A stretch of DNA of 64,000 bases from Burkholderia sp. PAMC 26561 (GCF_001557535.2 NZ_CP014308.1:1-64000); one strand, 5' to 3'; counted from the first letter of the stretch, positions 52,019 to 63,037 are shown. A program made the numbers and translations. The notes: generated from the sequence alone by a model not told the origin.

Positions 52019-53803
52019 ATGTGTGCCAAGGCCAGACAGTCGTTATTTTTCGGCATCCTCACCCTCGCCGTAATCAAGTCACTTGCGGACACGAAGACGC
52101 TCGCGCGCGGGAAAGCATATTTCCAAGAGGGTGCCGTGTCAGTTCTTAAAGAACGTAAAAACATCCTTCGTGCTTTTGTACACGGTACCTATCAGTACAG
52201 CGTTCAACTTGGGATTGGGAGCGACGGTGAACTGACCTACGAGTGTGACTGCCCTGTTGGCGCGGACGGGATCTTTTGCAAGCACGCGGTTGCTGTCTCG
52301 TTTTCTTGGCTCGAAAACTCGGGTGAGGAGGTGTTTCATATAGACAAGCCAGAACCCGCACGAAGGGGCAAAAATCGCAAGACGTACGAAGAACTGATAC
52401 GCGAGTATGTTGCTGGATTGGGCGAAGAGGTTCTGAGAGAGTTGCTCCTCGACGCAGTCGAGCGCGACATCGGTTTGCGCGACAGGTTGCTTTTTGCTGC
52501 TCGTGCAGCGGCTGCCGATGACGCACCGAGCATGAAGGCAGCAGTTCGTGAAGCGACCCGCGTGTCTCACCCACTCGACTGGCGCGAGGCGGGCGCATAC
52601 GGTGATGGTCTGATGTCTCTTGTGGACATGCTCCGTCAGCGACTTGCTGGCCCCTACGCTTCCCAGGTAGTCGAGCTTGCAGAAGAGGCGATATCTGGGG
52701 CGGAGAAAAGTCTGGAACAGATCGATGACTCGAGCGGCGATGTTATGCCCGCCATTATGGAGCTGGCGGCCGTGCACCTTGAAGCATGCCGGCAAACGCA
52801 TCCGGACCCGTTGAAGCTTGCCGAACGATTGTTCCGTTTTCAAACTGAAGGCGTGTGGGACACGTTTTACGACGTCTTGCCAGCCTACGCGGACGCGCTC
52901 GAGGAGCAAGGAATACAACGCTATCGGACGCTTGTGACAAGTGCGTGGGACAAGCTTGCTGAACTACCTCCAAGCAACGAGTTTCGCCGATCGTTTGACC
53001 CCCTACGCATGCGACTTGACCGTGCGATGGAGGCGATTGCCAAAGGCGACGGCGACGTGGACGCACTTGTTCTCATTCGTTCAAAGGATCTGTCGAGCCC
53101 CTACCGTTTTTTGCTGGTCGCAGAACTTTGTATGCAGCATGCGCGCTACGACGACGGCCTGAGTTGGGCAGAACGGGGGCTCAGCGAATTCGGGAAGAAC
53201 GTTGACCAACGCTTGCTCACATTCTGCATTGAGGAATATCTGCGTCGCAGCGATTTCGCGAAAGCCGATGCATATGCGTGGCGACGATTCGAAATGCATC
53301 CTACAGCCGAGGGGTTTGCAGAACTGATGGAGGTCGCCAGCGCGACCGGCCAACGAGGCGTTACGGGCGCTCGCGCGCTCGACTATCTCTGGGAACGGGT
53401 TCGGGACGAAGAAGCACCGACCAAAGCGACGCGAGGTTCCTGGCAAGCAGGAACACGAACGGAAATGCTTAAACTATTTCTTTGTGAACGCGACTATGCC
53501 AAGGCCTGGGAGACATTTTGCGGCGGTCCGGTGGCCACGCACATGTGGGCGCAAATGGCGGCGATTCGAGCGAAAACTCATCCGCATGATGCGATCGCTT
53601 TGTACCACCGATTGCTGCCGATCGCCGCTGATAATGGAAGCCGAAAAGCGCGCTATGACGAGGCGTTTGGCATCGTAAGGACAATTAGCAACTTACGAGC
53701 GAAACTGGAGGAACACACGGTGTTTGTCGAAGAACTTCAGACGATCCGTGAGACTTATCGTGCCAAGCGCAATTTTATGAAACTGCTGGCAAGTTTAGGC
53801 TGA
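52019..53803 (+). CDS. SWIM zinc finger protein
   Basis: A 594-residue protein. The SWIM metal site is CDCPVGADGIFCKHAVAV (CxC...CxH) at about residues 75-92. The remaining ~500 residues are helical repeats of TPR-like character (for example YRFLLVAELCMQHARYDDGL, MLKLFLCERDYAKAWETF). SWIM domains bind DNA or protein partners; in bacteria they often lie beside SNF2 helicases or MoxR/VWA genes. No such partner is adjacent here. GGAG lies upstream of the ATG. Confidence 0.85.
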   Translation: MCAKARQSLFFGILTLAVIKSLADTKTLARGKAYFQEGAVSVLKERKNILRAFVHGTYQYSVQLGIGSDGELTYECDCPVGADGIFCKHAVAVSFSWLENSGEEVFHIDKPEPARRGKNRKTYEELIREYVAGLGEEVLRELLLDAVERDIGLRDRLLFAARAAAADDAPSMKAAVREATRVSHPLDWREAGAYGDGLMSLVDMLRQRLAGPYASQVVELAEEAISGAEKSLEQIDDSSGDVMPAIMELAAVHLEACRQTHPDPLKLAERLFRFQTEGVWDTFYDVLPAYADALEEQGIQRYRTLVTSAWDKLAELPPSNEFRRSFDPLRMRLDRAMEAIAKGDGDVDALVLIRSKDLSSPYRFLLVAELCMQHARYDDGLSWAERGLSEFGKNVDQRLLTFCIEEYLRRSDFAKADAYAWRRFEMHPTAEGFAELMEVASATGQRGVTGARALDYLWERVRDEEAPTKATRGSWQAGTRTEMLKLFLCERDYAKAWETFCGGPVATHMWAQMAAIRAKTHPHDAIALYHRLLPIAADNGSRKARYDEAFGIVRTISNLRAKLEEHTVFVEELQTIRETYRAKRNFMKLLASLG

Positions 53804-53839
53804 AAACACATCAACCTTCGCACGAAAAAGCCGCCGACA

Positions 53840-53997
53840 TCAATCGTATAGCGGTCTGCGGCGTAGAACTTTTGCACGATGAGAAAATTCTCTGCCGATT
53901 TTGTCGCAACAGCGTCGGATCGGCTCGTACGTCATCACCACGCCGCGCTCAAAGAGCAGTCCCTCGACGTCGCGTAGGCTCAAGTGCAAGCGAAAAT
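53840..53997 (-). pseudogene. IS6-family transposase fragment
   Basis: The minus strand reads FRLHLSLRDVEGLLFERGVV, then MTYEPIRRCCDKIGREF and a stop. This is the N-terminal part of an IS6/IS240-like transposase (SLRDVEdLLaERGi...YetIRRWC). The catalytic region is missing and no inverted repeat is evident. Confidence 0.65.
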
Positions 53998-54942
53998 TTC
54001 AACACACGGCGTAATGGATTAAGTCAGTTTGGAAAACGAAGATCGAGATAGGGCGACTTAAATTTCTTCGTTGCGCTGGTTTAGGCGGCCAACTCAGCAA
54101 CCCGACACTGCCCTCTGTAGGGATTTTGCCTATCTCAAAATCCAGAGATTCCAGCTACCCGACTGTCCGGATTAGCGGAGCCAGCTCTATGCGCAAAACT
54201 GGCGTTCAACCCGAAAACGCGGATTGACAGTTTTCTACGCGTAGCGGTGACGAATTAAGTGGGTATGCGCTCGTGAAGCGTGTTTTTGGCGGTGCCGTGT
54301 CATGCATCGCGGGGCGCTTATCCAAACCAGCGTGCTTTTTACGTTCAGTGGACGCGTCTCGATTTCTGGACATTTGTCCAATCAGTGTCCGAGATTTTAT
54401 AGCGTCCACGGAACGTGTCCATTAGGATTAACTGGACACCCAACCTATGGCTTACCATGACAGGCACAACTTCTCCATGGTCGAATCCGCCGGACAGCTT
54501 TCGCTGATTCGACTGGCATCGAGACCACCGTCCGCGCGCCCAACCACGGAGACGACTTTGAGGCGACGATCCACATCAAGATCCGCGGTTATCGTGCGAT
54601 AGGCAAACGGGTGTCCGTCGTGATACCCCGAGCGCTCCATGCTCAACTCTGCATTCGAGAAAAGCGGACCGACCCCGGCGGCAATCGCGATACTCCGCTC
54701 CGAAAAACAAGCTATTGAAACGTCGTGGATTGCGAGCCACCGCTAGCGCACTCTTTGGCCGATGATTCGTCGGGAATTCCACATATGCAGCGGTGACCGC
54801 GGAAATTGGGACATTGGGTAGCCGAAGGAATTCGTCAGCTGCGAATACTCACTCCGCCGCCTTAAAGACAAACCGCTCTTTCCCCGCAGGGGACTAGATC
54901 CTTGCGCGCGAAGTTTCTCGGGTAGCCTGGAACGCAGCGAGT
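53998..54942. other. Long intergenic region with nothing recognised
   Basis: About 945 bases without a supported gene. Short minus-strand frames (54206-54409, 54452-54646) have no recognisable family. The neighbouring transposase scrap suggests eroded mobile DNA. Confidence 0.35.
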
Positions 54943-56622
54943 TCAGAAAGACTGCCAGTCAGCCGTGGTATGCGTCCCTAATGATGCCGCTCGCTTGGTG
55001 GACGGCATCGCTGCTGCCTTGGCTGGTGCCCAACGCGCGGGCCGTGGCGCCGAATGAACAGTGCTTTCGCCAACCTTGAATATCGACACCGCCTGGCGCA
55101 GCGAATTCGACTGATCCGCCATCGATTGCGCGGCCGCTGATGCCTGCTCGACGAGCGCGGCATTCTGCTGCGTGACTTCATCCATCTGGCTGACCGCCTG
55201 GTTGACCTGCTCGATACCCACGCTCTGCTCGGCCGACGCTGACGAGATTTCGCCCACGATGTCAGTGACTTTTTGCACGGACGTCACGATCTCCGTAATC
55301 GTCGCGCCCGCTTCGGAGACCAGTTTCGAGCCGGCATCGACGCGATGCACCGACTCGCCGATGAGCTCGCCGATCTCCTTCGCCGCCGTCGCACTGCGCT
55401 GCGCCAGCGTACGCACTTCGCCCGCGACGACCGCGAAACCCCGGCCTTGTTCACCAGCACGGGCAGCTTCAACCGCCGCATTGAGCGCGAGAATGTTGGT
55501 CTGGAACGCGATACCCTCGATCACGCTGACAATGTCGGCGACCTTGCTTGCGCTGTCGGAGATACCTTGCATCGTGTCGACCACGCGGGCCACGACCTCG
55601 CCACCTCGCTGCGCCGTAAGCGACGCGGAACCGGCCAGCGCGGCGGCCTGCTTCGCGTTGTCCGCGTTATGGCGGACCGTAGTCGTGAGTTCTTCCATGC
55701 TCGCCGCGGTTTCTTCCAGAGACGCCGCCTGTTCCTCCGTGCGCTGCGACAGATCCGTGTTGCCCTGCGCGATTTCTGAGGCTGCGACCGAGATCGATTC
55801 GCTCGACGTCTTGATGCCGCGCACGATGGTGGTCAGCTGTTCTTTCATCGTCGCGAGCGAATATAACAGGCTGGCGCTGTCGCCATCTTTCAACCTGATC
55901 GGCACGAGCAAGTTGCCTGCGGCAATTGCGTGAGCAATCGTGGCCGCATCGCTTGGTTCGCCGCCGAGCTGCCGAGTCAGCCCGCGCGCGATCAGCAGCG
56001 CTAGCGCCAAGCCAATGAGCGTGGCCGCGACTGTCCCGGCAATTACGAGCGCGACCGCGCGCGAAAACCCGTTACGCGAGTCAAGGCCTTCCTTGTTAGC
56101 CTCAGCAACATTCGTATCAACGATTGCTTTGAGCGACCTTTCGGCGACATTTAAAAATTCAACCGATTCTCCTTCCAGCAACGACATTGCGTCATCATGC
56201 TTGCCGTCCTTCGCTAGGGTGCGAATACTGTGGTCGGCATCCAGATATCGGCTCATGGCAGCTTGCAAATCCCCGTACCGTTTCTTTTCTTCAGGGTCAT
56301 TTATCAACGGCTCATACTGACCAGCCGCGTGACTAAACCCAGCGATAGCTTGATCGACTTGCTGGCTTGCCGCATCGATATCAACAGCTGACAGGCTATT
56401 TGCCGCCCGGTAATCGCCAAGGCGAATCGCGTTTAGGCTGCCCCGCATTTCCAGACTGTACCTAACCGCCGGCAAGGAATTTTCGCTCAGTAAAACGACG
56501 TGCTCGTTCTCGCCGGCTATCTCGAATAGGCTAAAAATTCCTAGCCCAATGAGCAGGGCAATGACGACGGAAAATCCGCCGACTAGTTTGGTAAATACGT
56601 TTACCTGATTAAAAGTCGGCAC
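54943..56622 (-). CDS. Methyl-accepting chemotaxis protein
   Basis: A 559-residue receptor. TM1 (about 10-32) and TM2 (about 190-212) bracket a ~155-residue four-helix-bundle periplasmic sensor. A HAMP domain follows, then the conserved signalling tip [36 protein letters not shown] and flanking methylation helices ([37 protein letters not shown]). The ligand is unknown. It diverges from the GGDEF-EAL gene. No che genes are in the window. Confidence 0.93.
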   Translation of the reverse strand: MPTFNQVNVFTKLVGGFSVVIALLIGLGIFSLFEIAGENEHVVLLSENSLPAVRYSLEMRGSLNAIRLGDYRAANSLSAVDIDAASQQVDQAIAGFSHAAGQYEPLINDPEEKKRYGDLQAAMSRYLDADHSIRTLAKDGKHDDAMSLLEGESVEFLNVAERSLKAIVDTNVAEANKEGLDSRNGFSRAVALVIAGTVAATLIGLALALLIARGLTRQLGGEPSDAATIAHAIAAGNLLVPIRLKDGDSASLLYSLATMKEQLTTIVRGIKTSSESISVAASEIAQGNTDLSQRTEEQAASLEETAASMEELTTTVRHNADNAKQAAALAGSASLTAQRGGEVVARVVDTMQGISDSASKVADIVSVIEGIAFQTNILALNAAVEAARAGEQGRGFAVVAGEVRTLAQRSATAAKEIGELIGESVHRVDAGSKLVSEAGATITEIVTSVQKVTDIVGEISSASAEQSVGIEQVNQAVSQMDEVTQQNAALVEQASAAAQSMADQSNSLRQAVSIFKVGESTVHSAPRPARWAPAKAAAMPSTKRAASLGTHTTADWQSF

Positions 56623-56974
56623 AGTTTGTTCCCGCAGATTTGAGGTGGGTGCAAGCTAACAAACAGATTAACGGACATTATTTTAGATACTTAAGGTTTT
56701 TTAGATGACAGCGGTGCGGCAAGAGAAAATCGTATTTCCCACATTTCATGTGAACGCTCTGTCAGTAGCCTCGACCGTGGAGATTAAGCGGCCTAGGGTT
56801 TGTACCGATAATGTAAGGTTGCGATATGCCGTTGTAAGCATTAAAGGCGCCTCCAGCGCACGCGTTTCGCCAAGCCGGAGTCTGGAATCCGAACAATGAT
56901 TGCTCATTTTGCTTCTTCGCTCTTGGCAAGACGTTTTGCCGGCCTAGAAAATTTGTACAGGCTTGGAGTTGCCA
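56623..56974. other. Divergent promoter region, MCP and GGDEF-EAL
   Basis: 352 bases between two divergent signalling genes. A plus-strand frame (56705-56899) is open but has no support. GGAG precedes the GGDEF-EAL start. No clear operator was found. Confidence 0.35.
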
Positions 56975-58894
56975 ATGATTAGAACGTCTCGTCACATTTA
57001 TCGGGTCAAATCAGGCAGATCGGTAATACGCGACCCCGCAAGCAATACTTTCGACGCTTTTGAACATACCCTATTACGCGCGCTTGCCGAGAACGTACCG
57101 CACCGTATCTATGCGAAAGATATGCAGGGCCGGTTTATCTTCGCCAACAGGGCGGTGGCTCGAGGCATGGGGGTGTGCGATCCCGCTGAGTTGCTTGGAA
57201 AAACCGACTACGATTTTTATCCGCTCGAACTCGCAAGCGAATATTACCGACAGGAGCAGGAGGTCTTAACGCACGGACGCTCGCTCCTTAATCACGAAGA
57301 GCATGCCAAATATCGGCTGCTCGAAGATGAAGCCTGGTTGATCACGACCAAGGTAGCGGTGCGCGACGCCAACGGACGCATTATCGGGTTAGTGGGCATT
57401 AACTACGAGGTCACTTCTCAGAAGGCAGCGGGACTGGCGCTGCAGGCTGCACATGCGCAGGCAGCGGAGGCGGCCGTCCGGCTGGAGGCCACCGTCGCAC
57501 GGCTAGATCTTGAAGTGCAGGAGCGTCAACGCTTCGAACAGGAGCTACGCCACCGGGCGATGCATGACACGCTCACCGGACTACCAAACCGGGCACTGTT
57601 AATGGACCGGATCGAACTGGCGATCGATTTCGCCCGACGCCGCGAGCACTCGCTCACGCTGCTTTTCCTCGATCTTGATCGCTTTAAGCTCGTCAACGAC
57701 AGCCTTGGTCACGCTGCAGGCGACGAACTGCTGCGCGCGGTCACGCGCCGGATCGGCCGCTTAATGCGTGCAGACGATACATTCGCCCGCCTTGGTGGGG
57801 ACGAATTCGTCTTGTTACTGACTAATCCCATCCCTACCGACGAACTGACCCGCGTGATGAGCCGGCTCTCCCGGGTGGTAGCCAAGCCAGTGCTCATTGG
57901 CGAGCGCGAGGTGTCAGTCACATGCAGCCTTGGATACAGCGTTTATCCGCAGGACGGTGAGGACGCGACTACGTTACTCAAGCATGCCGACGCTGCAATG
58001 TACGGCGCCAAAGAAGGCGGCGGGAATCGGGTCCTGCGTTACACACCTGCTTTAAGCGCTCACGCGGGCGAACGATTGGACCTCGAGGCCCAGATGAAGC
58101 GAGGGCTGCAACGCGGCGAATTCGTGTTGCACTACCAGCCGCAGATCGAGATCAAAAGCGGGCGCATCACTGGCGTTGAGGCTTTAGTGCGCTGGCAGCA
58201 TCCGGTTCGCGGATTACTGCCTCCGACGCGCTTCATTGGGTTCGCCGAAGAGTCAGGATTGATCGAGCAGCTTGGCGAATGGGTGTTGCGTACGGCTTGC
58301 GCCCAAGCTGCGGCGTGGCAGAGCAGCGGATTGCCGGCTTTGCGCATGTCTATAAACGTCTCAGCGCGCCAGTTCCACAATCCGGCGTTGGAGTCAGTCG
58401 TTGCCCGGGCGCTCGCCGAACATGGGCTCGCCCCCGAGCAATTAGAGCTTGAAATCACCGAGAGTCTTTCAATGAAGGACCCGGAAGAAAGCATACGCAT
58501 TTTGGATAACTTTAAGGCCCGTGGCATTAGCATTGCGATCGACGACTTCGGCACGGGTTACTCCAACCTTGCCTACTTGCGCCGATTCCCCGTGCGTCGC
58601 ATCAAACTGGATCGCGTATTTGTCAGCGAGCTAACTTCGCAAGCGAGCAGCAACGCAATCGTCGAGGCAATCGTCGCAATGGCCCATAAGCTCGATCTCC
58701 AAGTCATCGCCGAGGGTGTCGAGACCGCTGAGCAGCGCGACGCATTGTTGCGCTTCGGCTGTGACGAATTGCAGGGCTACTGGTTTTCACGACCCGTCGA
58801 TGCGGCCGCCATCGACGTTCTGTTGCGAAACCAATGGGAATTTGGGCGAGGCCTTTACTTAGGCGCGCCCGTTTGCCTTGAGCTCACGGGGTGA
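56975..58894 (+). CDS. PAS-GGDEF-EAL c-di-GMP turnover protein
   Basis: A 639-residue cytoplasmic protein. The PAS domain is at about 35-150 (VPHRIYAKDMQGRFIFANRA). GGDEF is at 274-278 with the inhibitory RxxD site (R265, D268). The EAL domain starts near 380, with VEALVRW (EAL at 402-404), ITESLSMKDP and IDDFGTGYSN. Both cyclase and phosphodiesterase motifs are intact, so it may make or break c-di-GMP depending on the PAS signal. The ATG at 56975 is preferred to TTG 56963 because GGAG is correctly spaced. Confidence 0.93.
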   Translation: MIRTSRHIYRVKSGRSVIRDPASNTFDAFEHTLLRALAENVPHRIYAKDMQGRFIFANRAVARGMGVCDPAELLGKTDYDFYPLELASEYYRQEQEVLTHGRSLLNHEEHAKYRLLEDEAWLITTKVAVRDANGRIIGLVGINYEVTSQKAAGLALQAAHAQAAEAAVRLEATVARLDLEVQERQRFEQELRHRAMHDTLTGLPNRALLMDRIELAIDFARRREHSLTLLFLDLDRFKLVNDSLGHAAGDELLRAVTRRIGRLMRADDTFARLGGDEFVLLLTNPIPTDELTRVMSRLSRVVAKPVLIGEREVSVTCSLGYSVYPQDGEDATTLLKHADAAMYGAKEGGGNRVLRYTPALSAHAGERLDLEAQMKRGLQRGEFVLHYQPQIEIKSGRITGVEALVRWQHPVRGLLPPTRFIGFAEESGLIEQLGEWVLRTACAQAAAWQSSGLPALRMSINVSARQFHNPALESVVARALAEHGLAPEQLELEITESLSMKDPEESIRILDNFKARGISIAIDDFGTGYSNLAYLRRFPVRRIKLDRVFVSELTSQASSNAIVEAIVAMAHKLDLQVIAEGVETAEQRDALLRFGCDELQGYWFSRPVDAAAIDVLLRNQWEFGRGLYLGAPVCLELTG

Positions 58895-59202
58895 CGGTTC
58901 TAGGGCTTTCGTTGAACGAGCGTATTGAAAGCGGTCCAGCAAAGCATGAATAATAATTGTCTCGTTGCGGAACGTCGGTGAACCGTGGCGGAGGGTTGAA
59001 CCGGGGAGGGCAACCGCTTCGGGTTGAGACTTCACTTTTCCACTGCTGCCACCAAAGCTTCTTGCTTTGGAGCCAGGCGCGGATAGCTTGGTGTGACAGA
59101 TTTTTCATGTCTGTGAGAGGTGGCTCCGGGAATTCGGACAGCCGGACAAGTGGGAAAGCTGGGCCTGAGCCTGCCGTAATGTGGGCAGTAAGGGATCCGT
59201 AA
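58895..59202. other. Intergenic region upstream of an IS3 OrfA remnant
   Basis: 308 bases with no gene recognised. Its last part probably contains the left end of the IS3-type element whose orfA remnant follows, but no inverted-repeat partner is present. Confidence 0.3.
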
Positions 59203-59380
59203 ATGACGAAACATAATCGGCGTGCTCACTCGGCAGTCTTCAAGGCGAAGGTAGCCTTGGCGGCACTGAAAGGCGATAATAGGCTGGCGGAGCTGGCGCA
59301 GCACTTTGAGATTCACCCGGATCAGGTGACGGACTGGAAAAACAGTTGAAAGAGCAGGCTGTCGGCATGTTTGAGAGCAA
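59203..59380 (+). pseudogene. IS3-family OrfA remnant
   Basis: From the ATG the frame reads MTKHNRRAHSAVFKAKVALA and HFEIHPDQVTDWKNS, then a stop. The next frame continues QLKEQAVGMFES, so one base is missing near 59340. It is the start of an IS407/IS51-like orfA. Everything after residue ~60 is gone and the sequence joins directly to the kinase copy. Confidence 0.7.
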
Positions 59381-60247
59381 TGGACCGTGCGTGCGTCATT
59401 ATCGAGCGGCAACTCGTTCAGTTGACGCGACTGGTCGATGATTTAGTCGAAGTGTCGAGGACTACGACGGGGTGGGTGCGGTTGAGGCTTGAGCGCGTGA
59501 CCATCCATGAAATACTTAGTCGGGCCCTCGAGACAACTCAACCGCTGATTGAACAACGGCGCCATAAAGTCTCGGTGTCGCTTGGCGAGGACCTAATATG
59601 GATCCACGGAGATGCATCGCGGCTCGAACAGGCGATGGTCAACCTTCTAGCAAACGCGGCCAAATACACGGATGAAGGCAGCGCAATAGCATTGTCAGTC
59701 GAGGTTGAGGAGACGTATTGCGTCGTGCGCCTAAAAGATAGCGGCGTCGGCATAATTCCGGAATTACTACCTCATATTTACGAACTCTTCACACAAGCAG
59801 AACGGTCCCTTGCACGCTCCCGCGGTGGACTGGGGATCGGCCTTGCGTTGGTAAAACGTATCGTGGAAATGCACGATGGGATCATCGCCGTTCATAGCGT
59901 CTTGAACGAAGGGACGGAATTTGTCATACGCTTGCCGATCGCGACATCGTCAGCAAAGCTTGACTTGCCCGTGACCGAATCAGGTATTGAATCATCGACC
60001 GCGTTGCGTATTCTCGTAGTGGATGACAACGTCGACACGGCAGAGAGTAGGCGATGCTGGTGGGAATGCTCGGGCATGCCGTGAGGACGGAGCACGATGG
60101 CAATAGCGCGCTTCGAGCGGCTTCCGAATTTCGGCCTGATGTCGTGCTTCTCGATATAGGCTTGCCCGGGCTCAACGGCTACGAGGTGGCATCGCGCATC
60201 AGAGAACAACCGAGTCTCGATCACACGGTTCTTGTCGCAATTACGGC
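59380..60247 (+). pseudogene. Truncated, frameshifted copy of the hybrid histidine kinase
   Basis: The frame starts at MDRACVIIERQLVQLTRLVD, corresponding to residue 437 of the kinase at 43757-46078, and follows it through HATPase (NLLANAAKYTDEGS, RSRGGLGIGLALV). A one-base deletion near 60047 breaks the receiver; the second frame continues VVLLDIGLPGLNGYEVASRI and stops matching after VAIT. The PAS domains and phospho-acceptor His are missing. It is a duplication followed by loss of both ends. Confidence 0.88.
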
Positions 60248-60541
60248 TAACCAAGAGTTGTTCCAGTCCATGCAGCTCGACGCCAGTTCGAAAAAGCGTC
60301 AGCCGCGCTTTTAAACCGATCTCGATCAATCCTGCATCGCGCTGCGAAGAGCTAAATTGGCAACATCTCGAAGAAAATGGCCTCTAATCGGAGGATGCTT
60401 CGATGGAAATTCGGATACTGTGGTTTAGCCTAGTGAAGTTGTATTTGATCGGTGGGCTATCGGACTTAGCATTATGACGAAACGATGCGTTTAAAGCAGA
60501 ATGTTTGTTCGGCTTTCTTATTTTTTACAAAGGAAAACAAG
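60248..60541. other. Intergenic region
   Basis: 294 bases with no supported gene or repeat. Confidence 0.3.
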
Positions 60542-60727
60542 ATGCGGACGGGACGAAAAGATCAACGAACCGATCCATCAAGAGAATCATGGTATGGGCA
60601 CATTGACAACGAAATGAGTGAAGCATTCTCGCATCCGTCCCTATCCGATTGCGGGCTAAAAGCAGGACTGGCCATCTTGGCGATTGGCCTCCCAGCTCTA
60701 GCAATTTACGTCCTGAACTGGGGTTGA
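60542..60727 (+). CDS. Small putative membrane protein
   Basis: A 61-residue protein (MRTGRKDQRTDPSRESW start) with one C-terminal hydrophobic helix (LAILAIGLPALAIYVLNW). AAGGAAAAC lies upstream of the ATG. No family is recognised; the gene call is tentative. Confidence 0.4.
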   Translation: MRTGRKDQRTDPSRESWYGHIDNEMSEAFSHPSLSDCGLKAGLAILAIGLPALAIYVLNWG

Positions 60728-60804
60728 CTGGCTGTGGCCACGCAAGTTCGCTATGGCCATATTCGGCGCACAAACAAACAGCCGACGTTAGCTTGGCCGC
60801 TTTA

Positions 60805-61181
60805 TTCGCCGCTGATCAACACCGATGCCGGATTAACGATTGCCGCGTTGTTTGCCGAACACTCGAGCTCAGGATTTACGCCGTCGGGCAGTAGAGCCGT
60901 CAGCGGTGCTGGGCTTGCGAGGGTGGCGAGACACTGGATGGTTCCGCGGTAGTGACGAGGCGCGCTGTGGGCACGATGACCGGCGTCGCACCGACGACCG
61001 TAACGACCGGCACAAACGCTGACAGTGCGGTCGGTGTTTCGCGCTTGACCGGGGCGCCAAACTGGTCATGCACCCGAACCCACTTATGCAACTGGCTGGC
61101 ATTCACGCCGGCCTCAAGGGCGAGGCCCGATAGCGAAGCCCCTGGCTGAAGACAAGCTTCAACCAGTCGTCGCTTGTCCAT
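60805..61181 (-). pseudogene. IS66-family TnpA (OrfA), frameshifted
   Basis: MDKRRLVEACLQPGASLSGL and VNASQLHKWVRVHDQFGAPV match the small IS66 TnpA protein with its helix-turn-helix. After AFVPVV the frame is lost; another frame continues LPDGVNPELECSANNAAIVN, the usual TnpA C-terminus. TnpB and TnpC of the element are absent, so it is a remnant. Confidence 0.75.
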
Positions 61182-61292
61182 CGGGTCGAGCTTCGCTCCC
61201 CGCTGACGCCAACTCGGGTCACCCGCAAGGGCGGGAAGCTCAGGCCATCTTTTGTCATGGATTACGTCCGCAAAGTGAGGTTGCGGACGCAA

Positions 61293-61873
61293 TCGCGAGC
61301 TTTCTCACTAACGTAAGCGAGGTGTGGAAGATCGAGCGCTTACAGCTCCATAGCCTCCGAAAGGGTCGATGCGGTAATACACATGGAGTTTGCGAAGCGA
61401 GCGGGCGCGTACCTTGCCTAAAGTACTGCTCGATAAACCGATTTGGCGGGCGCTGTTCGCGGACCTCTTGCGACACCACTGTGTCATGGCTCCCAGCGAA
61501 ATGTTCGGCCGCCTCATTTCAACGCACTGTGCCCCGGCAGAGATTAATTTTCTCCGCATTATTTAACGGCATCGGAATCTCGCCGGTGCGACATCCGCCA
61601 GCGGCAATGATAAGATTTATCACCTTTCGGCGAGCCCGATTGCGAGGCTTTCCGCAGAATGGCGTCCGTTCGATTATGGCTATCCCGCGCCACAATGCCG
61701 CCGTTCACGGGCTAGGAAACGATTCGAACGGCGTGTGCCGGCGTAGCATTTGTGCATCGATCTAAAGCGAGACGACCACGTCGCGACGTGACGCCATCGG
61801 ATGCTTCACCTCTAGCCTCCTATTGAAGCGCGGCCGACTGGGGCTGGTCGATTCATTCCCCTAGTCCACTGCG
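61293..61873. other. Region between IS66 and IS630 remnants
   Basis: 581 bases with no supported gene. A plus-strand frame (61322-61765) is open but is rich in Arg, Ser and Cys and has no family resemblance. Confidence 0.35.
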
Positions 61874-62670
61874 TCATTGACTTGGCACCGGGCGAATTCG
61901 ACGGGAAGGATCGTCATATTTCCATTTGATTGGTTTCGGATTTTGATTGTGCTCGCGGATATAACGCATCAGTTTGCGATCCAGATCCTTCACCGAAGTG
62001 AAGACGCCGCGAGCGATCACATCACGCTGAATGCGTGAGAACCAGTTTTCCACCTGGTTAAGCCACGAAGAGTAAGTCGGCGTGAAGTGCAAGCGTACGT
62101 TGCGATGCGCGGTGAGAAAGTCGACCACCCGCTGCGTCTTGTGGCTGCTTACGTTATCGCAAATGACGTGGATTTCCCGACGTTTGGGCTGGCTGGCGAC
62201 GACGTCAGTCAGAAAGGCCACAAACTGCTCGCTGGTGTGGCGCGACGCCGTCTTGCCCAGCACCTCGCCGGTCGCCGTATTGAACGCCGCGAACAGGCTG
62301 AGTGTCCCGTTGCGTTTGTATTCGAAGCCATGGCTCTCGGCGCGTCCCGGCGACAGCAGCAGCATCCGGTCCTTACGCTCAAGTGCCTGGATCGCGGTCT
62401 TCTCATCCACGCAGAACACCGCCGCGTGCGCCGGCGGGTTCAGATAAAGCCCGATCACGTCGGCCGCCTTGGTCTCGAAGTTCGGGTCGTTGGAGACCAT
62501 GTGTCGTTCCAAACGCTGCGGCTTGATGCCGTGTTTGCGTCAGATGCGCTGCACGGCCAAGACCGACACGTCGCCCAGTTCTGCTGTGAGCTTGTAGCTG
62601 CTCCAGTGTGTCGAACCGTCGGATGGTTTGTGCTTGAGGGTGCGGGTGAGTACCCGCGCTTCCAGACTAG
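61874..62670 (-). pseudogene. IS630-family transposase, truncated and interrupted
   Basis: The C-terminal DDE part is intact: VFCVDEKTAIQALERKDRML, IHVICDNVSSHKTQRVVDFL and HFTPTYSSWLNQVENWFSRI. Upstream in the same frame, HWSSYKLTAELGDVSVLAVQ is followed by TGA where a Trp codon is expected (QRI-stop-RKHGIKP). The N-terminus is cut near 62670, where the sequence meets a dehydrogenase fragment. Confidence 0.82.
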
Positions 62671-62726
62671 CGGAATTACTGGACACAATCAGCGCTTCTG
62701 TGGACGCCGCTAACAAGATTAACGGA

Positions 62727-62990
62727 CAACAACAGTCGCTGCATCACGAACTCGCGAGCAAAGGCGTGCAAATACAGGCGGTGCTGCCGGGTGCGACCGC
62801 CACCGAGTTCTGGGAAATCGGCGAGCTGCCGATCGAGCATCTCCATGCAAACATCGGGATGTCCGCAAGCGACATGGTTGAAGCAGCGCTGGTTGGTTTT
62901 GACCGGCATGAGCTGGTTACGATTCCAGCGCTGCACGACATTGGCCAGTGGGATGCATTCGAAGGCGCACGGCAATCAATGTCGACGTAG
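62727..62990 (+). pseudogene. C-terminal fragment of a short-chain dehydrogenase
   Basis: About 87 residues (SLHHELASKGVQIQAVLPGA, TATEFWEIGELPIEHL, LVTIPALHDIGQWDAFEGAR) match the C-terminal third of SDR oxidoreductases. The Rossmann GxxxGxG and catalytic YxxxK parts are missing, lost at the junction with the IS630 remnant. Confidence 0.7.
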
Positions 62991-63037
62991 TTGTCGAGCA
63001 AATCGCCTGCAGCGAGATACGTCCAGCCGAACTGACC

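Noticed and set aside
61322-61765. 147-codon plus-strand frame
   Set aside because: It is rich in Arg, Ser and Cys with no motif and lies between two IS remnants.
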